From assembly GCF_029690045.1 (NCBI RefSeq), contig NZ_CP121464.1, positions 682,001-746,000 on the forward strand: a DNA stretch of 64,000 nucleotides, in the 5' to 3' direction. The stretch's first letter is position 1. Every line of letters starts with the position of its first letter. A program made the position numbers and the translations under genes. The stretch comes from Janthinobacterium rivuli (GTDB taxonomy: Bacteria > Pseudomonadota > Gammaproteobacteria > Burkholderiales > Burkholderiaceae_D). Below are positions 19,111 through 28,287 of the stretch, in pieces. The notes under the pieces were generated by a model, which saw only the letters and a program-made list of their open reading frames with translations, had not been told where the DNA came from and ran no database searches.

Positions 19111-20754
19111 ATGCATACCATGAACCGTCTCGCCGCCGCCATCGTGCTGGCGTTTTCCAGCATCGCCGTGCCGGCGCTGGCTGTTGACGCGGCCCCCGTC
19201 GTTGCCGCCGCACCCACACCCGCATCCGCGCCTGCCTTCGATCTTGAGCGCGACGTTGCCACCGCCCTGAAAGTGTTCGACGTGCCCGGCATGGCGATCG
19301 CCATCGTCAAGGATGGCAAGGTCATCACCGCCAAGGGTTTTGGCGTGCGCAAGCTGGGCGAGCCGGCGGCCGTCGATGCGCAGACCCTGTTTGAAGTGGC
19401 GTCGAACTCGAAAGGCTTCACGGCCGCCGCGCTGGCCATGCTGGTCGACGAAGGCAAGCTGGCCTGGGACGATCCCGTCACCAAGCACCTGCCCGGCTTC
19501 CAGATGCACGATTCCTACGTGACGGGCGCCATGACCATCCGCGACCTGCTGACGCACCGCAGCGGCCTGGGTCTGGGCGCGGGCGACTTGCTGTGGTGGC
19601 CGACGACGACCTTCAGCACCGACGAGATCATCGAGAAGCTGCGCTATATCCGTCCGGCCACGAGTTTTCGCAACAGCTATGCCTACGATAACCTGCTGTA
19701 CATCGTGGCCGGCAAGATCATCGCCGACAAGGCGGGGAAAAGCTGGGGCGAGGCCATGCATGAACGCATCCTGGCGCCGCTGGGCATGACGGGCACCACC
19801 ACCAGCCTGGCTGAAAATGCGGGCAAGCCCGACGTCGCCAATGCGCACAGCAAGATCGACGGCAAGATCGCCGCCGTCAAATCGATGCCCGTGCCGAACG
19901 CCGTGGGCGCCGTCGGCATCAACACGAATGCGGAAGATATCGCCAAGTGGATGATGGTGCTGCTCGACGGCGGCAAGATCGCCGGCGTGAAGGACAAGGA
20001 TGGCAAGGACGCGCGCCTGTTCAGCGAAAAGCAGGGTCGCGAAATGTGGACGGCGCAAACACCGATCAAGATTTCCGAACCGAAGCCGGCGCTGGCCGCG
20101 ACGAAACCGAATTTCAGCGCGTATGGCCTGGGCTTTCAGCTGCGCGACTACAAGGGTATGAAAGTGGCCATGCACGGCGGCGCGCTGCAGGGCTTTTATT
20201 CGCGCGTGGTGATGGTGCCGGAAGCGAAACTGGGCGTGGCCATTCTGACCAATGCGGAAAATGGCGGTTCCATGACGGCGCTGCAATGGCGCATCCTCGA
20301 CCATTACCTGCAGGCGGCGCCGTCGGACTGGCTGGCGCTGGTGGCCAAGGTGGAGCAGGACCAGCATGCCGAGGAAGTGAAAAAGCAGGGCAAGGCGTCG
20401 AGCGCGCGCGCGGCGAAATCGCAGCCGTCGCTGCCGCTGGCGGCGTACGACGGCGAGTATGAAGATGCCTGGTACGGCAAGGTCGTCATCAAGCCCGAGG
20501 GGAAAAAGCATATCCTCAGCTTCACGCGCACGCCGGACCTGACGGGCGAGCTGGAACACTGGCAGCACGACACCTTCATCGTGCGCTGGAAAGAGCGCAA
20601 TTTCAACGCCGATGCGTACGTGACGTTCTCGCTCAATCCCGATGGCAGCATCGACAGAGTAAAAATGGCGCCCGTGTCGGCCGAGACGGATTTCAGCTAC
20701 GACTTCCAGGACCTGAGCCTGGTGCCGGTGAATCCGAAGGAAGCGAAGAAATAA
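19111..20754 (+). CDS. Exported serine hydrolase of the beta-lactamase/D-aminopeptidase fold
   Basis: About 547 residues. A signal peptide (AAAIVLAFSSIAVPALA) and an Ala/Pro linker lead into a class C beta-lactamase/esterase-type domain with nucleophile motif SNSK (S98-x-x-K101), YDN as the second motif, and a MHGGALQGF segment in the HxG/KTG position. The C-terminal part (about 400-547) resembles the DUF3471 beta-barrel often attached to such proteins. I chose the ATG at 19111; the ATG at 19120 is also possible. Probably a peptidase or esterase rather than a resistance enzyme, given the neighbouring peptidases. A hairpin repeat follows the stop. Confidence 0.87.
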   Translation: MHTMNRLAAAIVLAFSSIAVPALAVDAAPVVAAAPTPASAPAFDLERDVATALKVFDVPGMAIAIVKDGKVITAKGFGVRKLGEPAAVDAQTLFEVASNSKGFTAAALAMLVDEGKLAWDDPVTKHLPGFQMHDSYVTGAMTIRDLLTHRSGLGLGAGDLLWWPTTTFSTDEIIEKLRYIRPATSFRNSYAYDNLLYIVAGKIIADKAGKSWGEAMHERILAPLGMTGTTTSLAENAGKPDVANAHSKIDGKIAAVKSMPVPNAVGAVGINTNAEDIAKWMMVLLDGGKIAGVKDKDGKDARLFSEKQGREMWTAQTPIKISEPKPALAATKPNFSAYGLGFQLRDYKGMKVAMHGGALQGFYSRVVMVPEAKLGVAILTNAENGGSMTALQWRILDHYLQAAPSDWLALVAKVEQDQHAEEVKKQGKASSARAAKSQPSLPLAAYDGEYEDAWYGKVVIKPEGKKHILSFTRTPDLTGELEHWQHDTFIVRWKERNFNADAYVTFSLNPDGSIDRVKMAPVSAETDFSYDFQDLSLVPVNPKEAKK

Positions 20755-20762
20755 AGCGGTAG

Positions 20763-20792
20763 GTCGGGTTAGCGCGCAGCGCGTAACCCGAC
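20763..20792. repeat. REP-like palindrome between convergent genes
   Basis: Near-perfect hairpin: GTCGGGTTA + GCGCG, loop CAG, CGCG + TAACCCGAC, with one bulged G. It sits in the 45-bp gap between the convergent serine hydrolase and methyltransferase genes, where it may act as a bidirectional terminator. Similar GTCGGGTTA...TAACCCGAC elements are widespread intergenic repeats in proteobacteria; only one copy was noticed here. Confidence 0.7.
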
Positions 20793-20799
20793 ATTCTCG

Positions 20800-21630
20800 C
20801 TATGGCTTGACGAACTTCAGGGTCATGCGGTCGCTCTCGCCGATGGCCGTGTATTTGGCCCGGTCCACGTCCTTGTTGGCGTAGGTGGGTGGCAGCGCCC
20901 AGACGCCGCCCTGGTGGTCCGCCTTGTCTTTCGGATTGGCGTTGATGTCCGACTTGGCCGCCAGTTTGAAGCCAGCGCCTTCGGCCAGCTTGATCACATA
21001 CGCTTCATGCATGTAGCCGCTGCTGGCCGTGGCGTCCTGCGCCTGGCTCACCGGCAGGCGGTGCTCGACGACGCCGAATACGCCGCCTGGTTTCAGGCTG
21101 TCATACACTTCCTTGAACAGGGTCTGCATGCCCGCCTCGCCGATCGGTATCCAGTTGTGGATATTGCGGAAGGTGAGCACCATGTCGGCCGTGCCCTTGG
21201 GCGCGATGCGGTAGGTGGTCGGTGGCGCGAAGGCACCGAGTTCCACCTTGCCGAAGGCGGCTGGATTGGCGTCGAGTTTTTGCTGGAAGCGCGCCGCGCC
21301 ACGGCGTGCGCCTTCGCTGGCGGATTGGGGATCGTTGCCGGCGGCGATCAGCTTGCCGTGGTCGCGCAGGTAGGGCGCCAGGATCTCCGTATACCAGCCG
21401 CCGCCAGGCGCCAGTTCCACCACCGTCATCGTCGGCTTGATGCCGAAGAACGTCAGCGTTTCATACGGGTGGCGGGCGCTGTCGCGCAGCGCGTTGGCCG
21501 GCGTGCGCGCACTGCCGGCGATGGCTGCTTTCAGGGCCGTGTCGCCCGCATCGGCGGCCAGTGCCGCGCCGCTGCCGCCACAGGCCAGCATGACCGTCAG
21601 GGCCGCGGCCAGGGATACTCGCTTCATCAT
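20800..21630 (-). CDS. Exported SAM-dependent methyltransferase-like protein
   Basis: About 276 residues. A signal peptide (RVSLAAALTVMLACGGSGAALA) is followed by a class I methyltransferase fold: motif I VVELAPGGGWYTEIL, VLTFRNIHNW, and the post-motif LKPGGVFGVVEHR. Several ATGs are stacked (21642, 21633, 21630, 21627); I chose 21630, which is 6 bases after GGAG. Predicted exported methyltransferases are a recognised uncharacterised group; how they would obtain SAM outside the cytoplasm is unclear. The Cys at residue 17 of the signal region is followed by GGSG, so lipoprotein processing is possible but not a classical lipobox. Confidence 0.82.
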   Translation of the reverse strand: MMKRVSLAAALTVMLACGGSGAALAADAGDTALKAAIAGSARTPANALRDSARHPYETLTFFGIKPTMTVVELAPGGGWYTEILAPYLRDHGKLIAAGNDPQSASEGARRGAARFQQKLDANPAAFGKVELGAFAPPTTYRIAPKGTADMVLTFRNIHNWIPIGEAGMQTLFKEVYDSLKPGGVFGVVEHRLPVSQAQDATASSGYMHEAYVIKLAEGAGFKLAAKSDINANPKDKADHQGGVWALPPTYANKDVDRAKYTAIGESDRMTLKFVKP

Positions 21631-21715
21631 CATATGCTCCATGCGTGATTGGATCGGTTGGTCAATTGGTGGCGATCGCCATCAACGCCGATCATCGGTC
21701 AAGCACGCTGGCCGG

Positions 21716-22375
21716 TCAAGCGGATTCCGTCCCCCATGCGGCGGCATACGCGGGCATCTCGCTGGTGTTGAGCGCATCGGCGATGGCCGCGCCACGGCCG
21801 TGTGTAAACGGCAGTTCGCCCGTCCAGACGGCATGCGCCATGTCGCCCGCGTCGTCGAGCGGTCCGCCCTTGCGCTGCTTGACGGCGCATTCGTCGAGCG
21901 CGATGCGCAGCACGGTGGTGGCCGCGTATTCCTTGGCGCTGCCGCCGCGCACGTGCGCCAGGCGTCCCGGCGCCAGCTTCTCCATCAACGCATCCATCGC
22001 CGCATGCTGCTGGCCGATGTCGCTGACTTTTTCAAACTGCCCGTACACCATCGCCGAGCGGTAGTTCATCGTGTGATTGAAGGCGGAGCGCGCCAATACC
22101 AGGCCGTCGAGATGGGTCACCGTCACGCATACGTCGGTTTCGCGCAGCAGCTGCTTGAGCATGCGGCTGCCGTTCGAGCCATGGATGTACAGGTGGCCGC
22201 CGATGCGCCAGCAGGCGGTCGGGATGCAATGGTTTCCGTGCTCGTCGTGGAAGGCGATATGGCACAGGTAGGAGGCGTCGAGGATGGCGTGCAGGATGGC
22301 TTGCTCGTAGCTGGCCAGTTCGGCGACGCGGCGCACGCGGGTACGGGGGCTGGGGGGCAGGGCGGTAGCGGTCAT
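21716..22375 (-). CDS. Pyridoxamine 5'-phosphate oxidase-like flavin split-barrel protein (NimA-like)
   Basis: 219 residues from the ATG at 22375. FMN-binding split-barrel features include ILDASYLCHIAFHDEHGNHCIPTAC and LYIHGSNGSRMLKQL, as in the NimA/5-nitroimidazole reductase-like group; substrate unknown. It is divergent from a MocR/PdxR-type regulator, a common pairing in which the regulator controls a vitamin B6- or flavin-related gene. That link is an inference from the layout. Confidence 0.85.
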   Translation of the reverse strand: MTATALPPSPRTRVRRVAELASYEQAILHAILDASYLCHIAFHDEHGNHCIPTACWRIGGHLYIHGSNGSRMLKQLLRETDVCVTVTHLDGLVLARSAFNHTMNYRSAMVYGQFEKVSDIGQQHAAMDALMEKLAPGRLAHVRGGSAKEYAATTVLRIALDECAVKQRKGGPLDDAGDMAHAVWTGELPFTHGRGAAIADALNTSEMPAYAAAWGTESA

Positions 22376-22424
22376 GGCGGAAGTCCCGTTGGTTGAAGAG
22401 GAAGGCCGCACTATAATCGGCATC

Positions 22425-22468
22425 TGGCCCTGAAAAAAGATCCAGAAGTGAGAAATAATTTAGAGCCA
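22425..22468. promoter_or_regulatory. Imperfect inverted repeat between MocR regulator and flavoprotein
   Basis: TGGCCCTGAAA (22425-22435) and TTTAGAGCCA (22459-22468) are near-complementary arms in the short divergent gap. A TATAGT -10-like element for the flavoprotein gene lies just beside it (minus strand, 22411-22416). Plausible operator of the MocR protein. Confidence 0.4.
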
Positions 22469-22484
22469 CAAGGTAAGGAGGCAC

Positions 22485-23963
22485 ATGGATTTTGCTTTGC
22501 TGCTGAACGCGTTCGAGTGCACGCACCGCGAGCGGGGCTGGCCGCGCCAGCGCCTGCTGCATGAATGCCTGCGCGCGGCGATCCGCGGGGGCCAGCTGGC
22601 GCCCGGCACGCGTCTGGCCGCCACGCGCGTGCTGGCCGCCGAACTGGGGTTGGCGCGCAATACCGTGCTGTACGCCTACGAGCAATTGGCCAGCGAAGGG
22701 TTTGTCTTGCCGGACCGGCGCGGCACCGTCGTCGCTGGCAGCGCCGGGGTGCCGGTGGCATCGTCGGTGAGCGGTGGCCATGATGGATTATCGCGCCGGG
22801 CCCGGCATTTGCGCGGCGTGTCGGGACAGGATGCCAGCGCGGCGCTGGTGTTTCCCGCCGACGCCATGGGGGCGTTCGCGCCCGGCGTGCCGGCGCTCGA
22901 CGAATTCCCGCTGGCGCAGTGGCGCCGCATGCTGGACCGCGCGTGGCGCGCGCTGACGCCGCGCCAGCTCAATTACGGCGATCCTGCCGGCGAGCCGCAA
23001 CTGCGCATGGCCATCGCCGAGCATTTGCGCGCCGCGCGCGGCGTCGTCTGCGATGCGGGCCAGGTGTTCATCACGGACGGCACGCAGAGCAGCCTCGATG
23101 TCTGCCTGCGCGCCTTTGCCGACCAGGGCGATACCTTGTGGATCGAGCATCCCGGCTATGGCGGCGCGCTGGCGGCGGGCCGTGGCGCCGGCTTGCAAGT
23201 GACCGGTATCGCCGTCGACATGGATGGCATCGCGCCGACCGATGACGACTGGCGCGATACGCCGCCGCGCCTGATCTACACGACGCCGTCGCACCAGTAT
23301 CCGACGGGCAGCGTGCTCAGTCCCGCGCGCCGCATGGCGCTGCTCGAACGCGCCCGCGCGGCCGGCGCGCTGATCATCGAAGATGATTACGACAGCGAGT
23401 TTCGCCATGGCGGCCCGCCTCTGGCCGCCATGCAGGGACTGGTGGCAGACGCCCCCGTCGTGTACCTGGGTACCTTCAGCAAGACCATGTTTCCCGCCTT
23501 GCGCATCGCCTATATCGTCGTGCCGGCCGCTCTGGCCGTGGCCTTCGCGCAGATGCAGGCGCAGGGTGCCGCGCGCGGACGCGTGGCCGAACAGCTGGCG
23601 CTGGCCGAGTTCCTGCGCAGCGGCCTGTTTGCGCGCCACGTGCGCCGCATGCGCCGCCTGTATCGCCAGCGCCGCGACGCCTTGAGCGAGGCGCTGCAGC
23701 GCCATGCGTGTGCGGCCATCCATGGCGGCACGGCTGGCATGCACCTGGCGCTGCGTTTTCACGATCGCGCATGGGATGACCTGGCGCTGAGCCGCCGCGC
23801 CGCGCAGGATGGCATCGTGGCGCTGGCCCTGTCCGCGCACGGCACGGGCGACAGGATGGGGGAAGGTGCGGGCTGGAACGGTTTCCTGCTCGGTTATGCG
23901 CAGGTGCCGGCCGAGAACATGGATGGCCTGGCGCGCCGCCTGGGCGCGCTGCTGCCAGCGTGA
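22485..23963 (+). CDS. MocR/PdxR family regulator (GntR HTH + class I aminotransferase domain)
   Basis: 492 residues. The N-terminal GntR winged helix (about 10-80; LAATRVLAAELGLARNTVLYAYEQL) is joined by a linker to a fold type I aminotransferase-like domain, with YGDPAGEPQLRMAIAEHLR, IIEDDYDSEFRH and the PLP lysine K333 in GTFSKTMFPALR. MocR proteins bind PLP or PLP adducts and act as transcription factors. A strong SD (AAGGAGG) precedes the ATG. It is convergent with the spermidine-synthase-like gene, with 10 bp between stops. The divergent flavoprotein is the likely target. Confidence 0.93.
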   Translation: MDFALLLNAFECTHRERGWPRQRLLHECLRAAIRGGQLAPGTRLAATRVLAAELGLARNTVLYAYEQLASEGFVLPDRRGTVVAGSAGVPVASSVSGGHDGLSRRARHLRGVSGQDASAALVFPADAMGAFAPGVPALDEFPLAQWRRMLDRAWRALTPRQLNYGDPAGEPQLRMAIAEHLRAARGVVCDAGQVFITDGTQSSLDVCLRAFADQGDTLWIEHPGYGGALAAGRGAGLQVTGIAVDMDGIAPTDDDWRDTPPRLIYTTPSHQYPTGSVLSPARRMALLERARAAGALIIEDDYDSEFRHGGPPLAAMQGLVADAPVVYLGTFSKTMFPALRIAYIVVPAALAVAFAQMQAQGAARGRVAEQLALAEFLRSGLFARHVRRMRRLYRQRRDALSEALQRHACAAIHGGTAGMHLALRFHDRAWDDLALSRRAAQDGIVALALSAHGTGDRMGEGAGWNGFLLGYAQVPAENMDGLARRLGALLPA

Positions 23964-23973
23964 GGCTGCTATG

Positions 23974-24753
23974 TTATTGCTGGTCCTGCATCCACTGCTT
24001 CAAGCCGTTGACCCAGTTCTTGGCGGGCAGGTTGAACTGCTTCTTGATGGTGGCGGCGCGTTCGTATAGCTCGCTGAAGTCGAGCGATGGCGATTTTTTG
24101 AAGGCCAGCACGACGATATTTTCATCTTCCGTTTCCGGTACCCAGACGACGGCGTCGAAGACCAGCTCCATCGCCTGCAGATTCTTGTCGTAGTTGGGGA
24201 AGTCGCCGAAGACATTCGTGCACATGATGCCGTCGTCCGTCAGGCAGTCGAAGCAGGCCTGATAGAACTCGGGCGTGTCGAGCACGGGGCCGCGCGCGTC
24301 CTCGTCGTACAGGTCCACTTGCAGCGCGTCGACCGTGCCGTGGTTGGCCGGATCGAGCACGAAGTCGAGCGCATTCATTTCACGCACGTCGAGGCGCGCG
24401 TCGTTCGGCGGCAGCGCGAACTGGGCGCCGCAGATGGCGATCACGTTCGGATTGAGTTCGATGGCCGTGACCGTGGCATCGGGGAAGCGGCGGTAGCTGA
24501 ATTTGGTCAGCGCGGCGCTGCCCAGACCCAGCTGCACGATGCGTCTGGGCTGCGTCTTGAACAGCATCCACATCATCATCATCTGCACGTATTCGAGCTC
24601 GATGGCGTCGGGCTTGTCCAGGCGCATGGCGCCCTGTACCCATTTGGTCCCCAGGTGCAGGTAGCGGATGCCGCGGTGTTCTGTGGTGGTGGCAGGCGGG
24701 TGGCCCGGGTGGCTGAAAGCGGTATGGGTGGTGGAGGTAAAGTCGGTCGTCAT
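23974..24753 (-). CDS. Spermidine synthase-like (polyamine aminopropyltransferase fold) protein
   Basis: 259 residues with a Rossmann methyltransferase-like fold of the spermidine synthase family: RRIVQLGLGSAALTKF in motif I, VTAIELNPNVI, and VDLYDEDARGPVLD in the position of the catalytic acidic motif. The N-terminal beta domain is short, and motif I lacks the GGGDG of genuine aminopropyltransferases, so the reaction is uncertain. An intrinsic terminator just upstream separates it from the PEP-CTERM gene, so it probably has its own promoter. Confidence 0.8.
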   Translation of the reverse strand: MTTDFTSTTHTAFSHPGHPPATTTEHRGIRYLHLGTKWVQGAMRLDKPDAIELEYVQMMMMWMLFKTQPRRIVQLGLGSAALTKFSYRRFPDATVTAIELNPNVIAICGAQFALPPNDARLDVREMNALDFVLDPANHGTVDALQVDLYDEDARGPVLDTPEFYQACFDCLTDDGIMCTNVFGDFPNYDKNLQAMELVFDAVVWVPETEDENIVVLAFKKSPSLDFSELYERAATIKKQFNLPAKNWVNGLKQWMQDQQ

Positions 24754-24776
24754 GGCGCCAGTTTAGCAGCCGGCCG

Positions 24777-24802
24777 AAAAAAAGACGCCGCAGCGTCTTT
24801 TT
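24777..24802 (-). terminator. Intrinsic terminator of the PEP-CTERM gene
   Basis: Stem AAAAAGACGC / GCGTCTTTTT with a four-base loop; on the minus strand seven T residues follow the GC core. Located 10 bases after the PEP-CTERM stop. Confidence 0.9.
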
Positions 24803-24812
24803 GGGGGAGAGC

Positions 24813-25337
24813 TCAAGATTGCTTGCGGCGGCGCGCCAGGAAGCCCAGTACGCCCAGCCCGGCCAGCAGCATGCCATACGTTTCCGGTTCAGGAACGGGG
24901 GCCAGGTTCAGGTTGAAGGTGCCGCCATAGCTGCCGCCATTGCTGTTGCCCATGACGGTGAGAACCATCGGACCGTTGAATAGCAGGCTGGTTTGCGCCA
25001 GCACCTCGCCCTGGGCATAGCCGAAGACGGTGGGTCCGCCAAAGCCCGTCAGCGCGATGCCGTTCAGGTTGGCGCCGCTGAAGTTGATGGAGGCCGCATC
25101 GCTGCCCGTGACCGACAGGTTGGCCAGGAAGGCTTGCGCGGTCGAGCCGAAAGTGGCGTCGGGAGTGAAGGTGAACGTATCGGTAAAGCCGCCGAGCGGA
25201 GTGGGCGTGGCGTTGAAGCCGCCCGTCCACAGGTCGCCAGTGGTGTTGGTCAGGTCCACGTTGTACGCTGTTGCCTGGGCTACGCCGATGGAAGCCGCGC
25301 TCAAGAGTGCTACTGCGATGAGTGATTTCAGTTTCAT
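24813..25337 (-). CDS. PEP-CTERM sorted extracellular protein
   Basis: 174 residues: a signal peptide (LIAVALLSAASIGVAQA), a Gly/Thr/Asn-rich beta-type body of about 120 residues, and the C-terminal PEP-CTERM sorting signal VPEPETYGMLLAGLGVLGFL followed by ARRRKQS. Such proteins are processed by exosortase (EpsH/XrtA) in bacteria that export polysaccharide; no exosortase gene lies in this window. A good SD (GGGGAT) precedes the ATG. The body is not recognised. The gene has a strong sigma-70 promoter and its own terminator. Confidence 0.92.
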   Translation of the reverse strand: MKLKSLIAVALLSAASIGVAQATAYNVDLTNTTGDLWTGGFNATPTPLGGFTDTFTFTPDATFGSTAQAFLANLSVTGSDAASINFSGANLNGIALTGFGGPTVFGYAQGEVLAQTSLLFNGPMVLTVMGNSNGGSYGGTFNLNLAPVPEPETYGMLLAGLGVLGFLARRRKQS

Positions 25338-25391
25338 TTTTATCCCCGCGAAAAAACGATTGATGTTTCAAAAAAACCGTGCCGCTCAGAT

Positions 25392-25420
25392 AAATTATCG
25401 CCAGGACATTTCATTGTCAA
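25392..25420 (-). promoter_or_regulatory. Sigma-70 promoter of the PEP-CTERM gene
   Basis: On the minus strand, TTGACA (25415-25420), a 17-base spacer and TAATTT (25392-25397). This predicts a leader of roughly 50 bases. The surrounding 25340-25570 is AT-rich and contains no gene. Confidence 0.8.
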
Positions 25421-25575
25421 TGAGCTATTTTTATATCATTATGCAAACTTAAATAGCTTATTTCTAATACACGGGCATGGCGCTCGCGATGTTGCAATAT
25501 TAAAAACTCTAATTATCAATATAATACTGAAAAATAATTGCCCAGCGTGTGATGAAAAAATCGTTACACCAGTAA

Positions 25576-26906
25576 CTAATTTCTGTCCAGCAAGGGAAGA
25601 ATCAAGGTCACCGCCAGGCCGCCGTCCTCGCGGTTGGCCAGCGTGATGCGCCCGCCATGGGCTTCGGCGATTTCGCGCGCCAGGGCCAGGCCCAGTCCCG
25701 TGCCGCTGCGCTTGGTGGAATAGAACGGCACCAGCGCGTTTTCCAGCACGGCGCCGCTCATGCCCGGGCCGCGGTCGCGCACTTCGATGCGCAGCTGCCC
25801 TTGCGCCTGGCTGACGTGCAGGCCGATATGCTGGAGCTTGGAGCCGGACTCCAGCGCGTTCTTGAGCAGGTTCAGCAGTGCCTGCTGCATTTGCGCCGCA
25901 TCGAACACGGCCGCCTGGGCGGGCGGCGGGCCGTCGAGCGTGAAGGCCGCCTGCGAGGCCAGGCTGTCGAGGAAAGGCTGCCACTCGCACGGCGCCAGGC
26001 GCGGCGCGGGCAGCTTGGCAAAGCGCGCATAGCCGAGGATGAAGGTTTCCAGGTGGCGCGTGCGCTCCTCGATGGTGGCGAGGATTTGCGGCAGGCGTTC
26101 CGTCTGGCCGCGGCGTACCAGCTCGGCGCCGGAATGGGCCAGCGAGGCCAGAGGCGCCAGCGAGTTGTTGAGTTCGTGGCTGATGACGCGGATGACTTTT
26201 TTCCAGGTCTGCACTTCCTGGCGGCGCAGTTCCAGGGTCAGCTGGCGCAACAGCAGCAGTTCGTGCTTGCGCCCGTTCAGGCTGAAGCTGCGCCGCGCCA
26301 GGTGATACACCTCTTCCTGTTCCCCCTCGCCGCTGGTAAACAGGCCGTCGTTGCGGCGCGCCAGCGCTTCGGCCAGGGCCGGTGCCGCCTGCTGCACGAT
26401 GTCGGCCAGGTGATGCCCTTCGAGCCGGCGCCCCTGATGCAGCAACTGGCGCGCGGCCAGGTTGGCGTAGACGATGGCGCTGCCCTCGGCCACCAGCAGC
26501 ATGGCCACCGGCGTGTTTTGCACCATGGTGTCGAGCAGCAGTTCGCGCTGCACCAGGTCCAGGCGCTGTTTGCGCAGCACGTCGCCGAGCGCGTTGTGGG
26601 CCGCCACCAGGTCGGCCAGTTCATCGTTCTGCTGCCAGCGCAAGCTGAAGCCGAAGTCGCCGTCCTGGTAGCTGGCGACCGTTCCGCTCAAGGCGCGAAA
26701 CAGCGACAGCATCGATTGCAGCTGCGCGCGGATGGTAATGACGGCGACCGGCAGCACGCACAGCAGGGTACCCGCCAGCACCAGCAGCGGCTGGCCGGGT
26801 AAAAAATGCGCGAGCAGCAGGGCGATGACGATGCCCAGCACCAGCAGGGTGATGATCAGCGCCGTCCAGCGCGTGAGCAGGGAGAGACGCATGGGGCGGT
26901 AGGCCA

Positions 26907-26907
<1 letters not shown>
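25576..26907 (-). CDS. Sensor histidine kinase (NtrY-like) of the transporter operon
   Basis: 443 residues: two membrane helices (about 15-35 and 39-58) with almost no periplasmic loop, a HAMP-like and PAS-like region (about 125-215), the phosphoacceptor H244 in VISHELNNSLAPLASL, and a HATPase domain with NLLKNALE, RDRGPGM and GTGLGLAL. The tiny periplasmic part suggests it senses a signal in the membrane or cytoplasm. It overlaps the response regulator stop by 1 base (ATGA-type overlap) and is the last gene of a six-gene operon. Confidence 0.93.
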
Positions 26908-28259
<1,352 letters not shown>

Positions 28260-28287
28260 GCGCGCAGCATATCACTCAGGTGCCGGC

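Noticed and set aside
25370-25390. Possible sigma-54 element (GGCACGG on the minus strand) upstream of the PEP-CTERM gene, as reported for PEP-CTERM genes elsewhere
   Set aside because: The -12 GC is missing at the required spacing (TT instead), and a much better sigma-70 promoter (TTGACA-N17-TAATTT) lies at 25392-25420.
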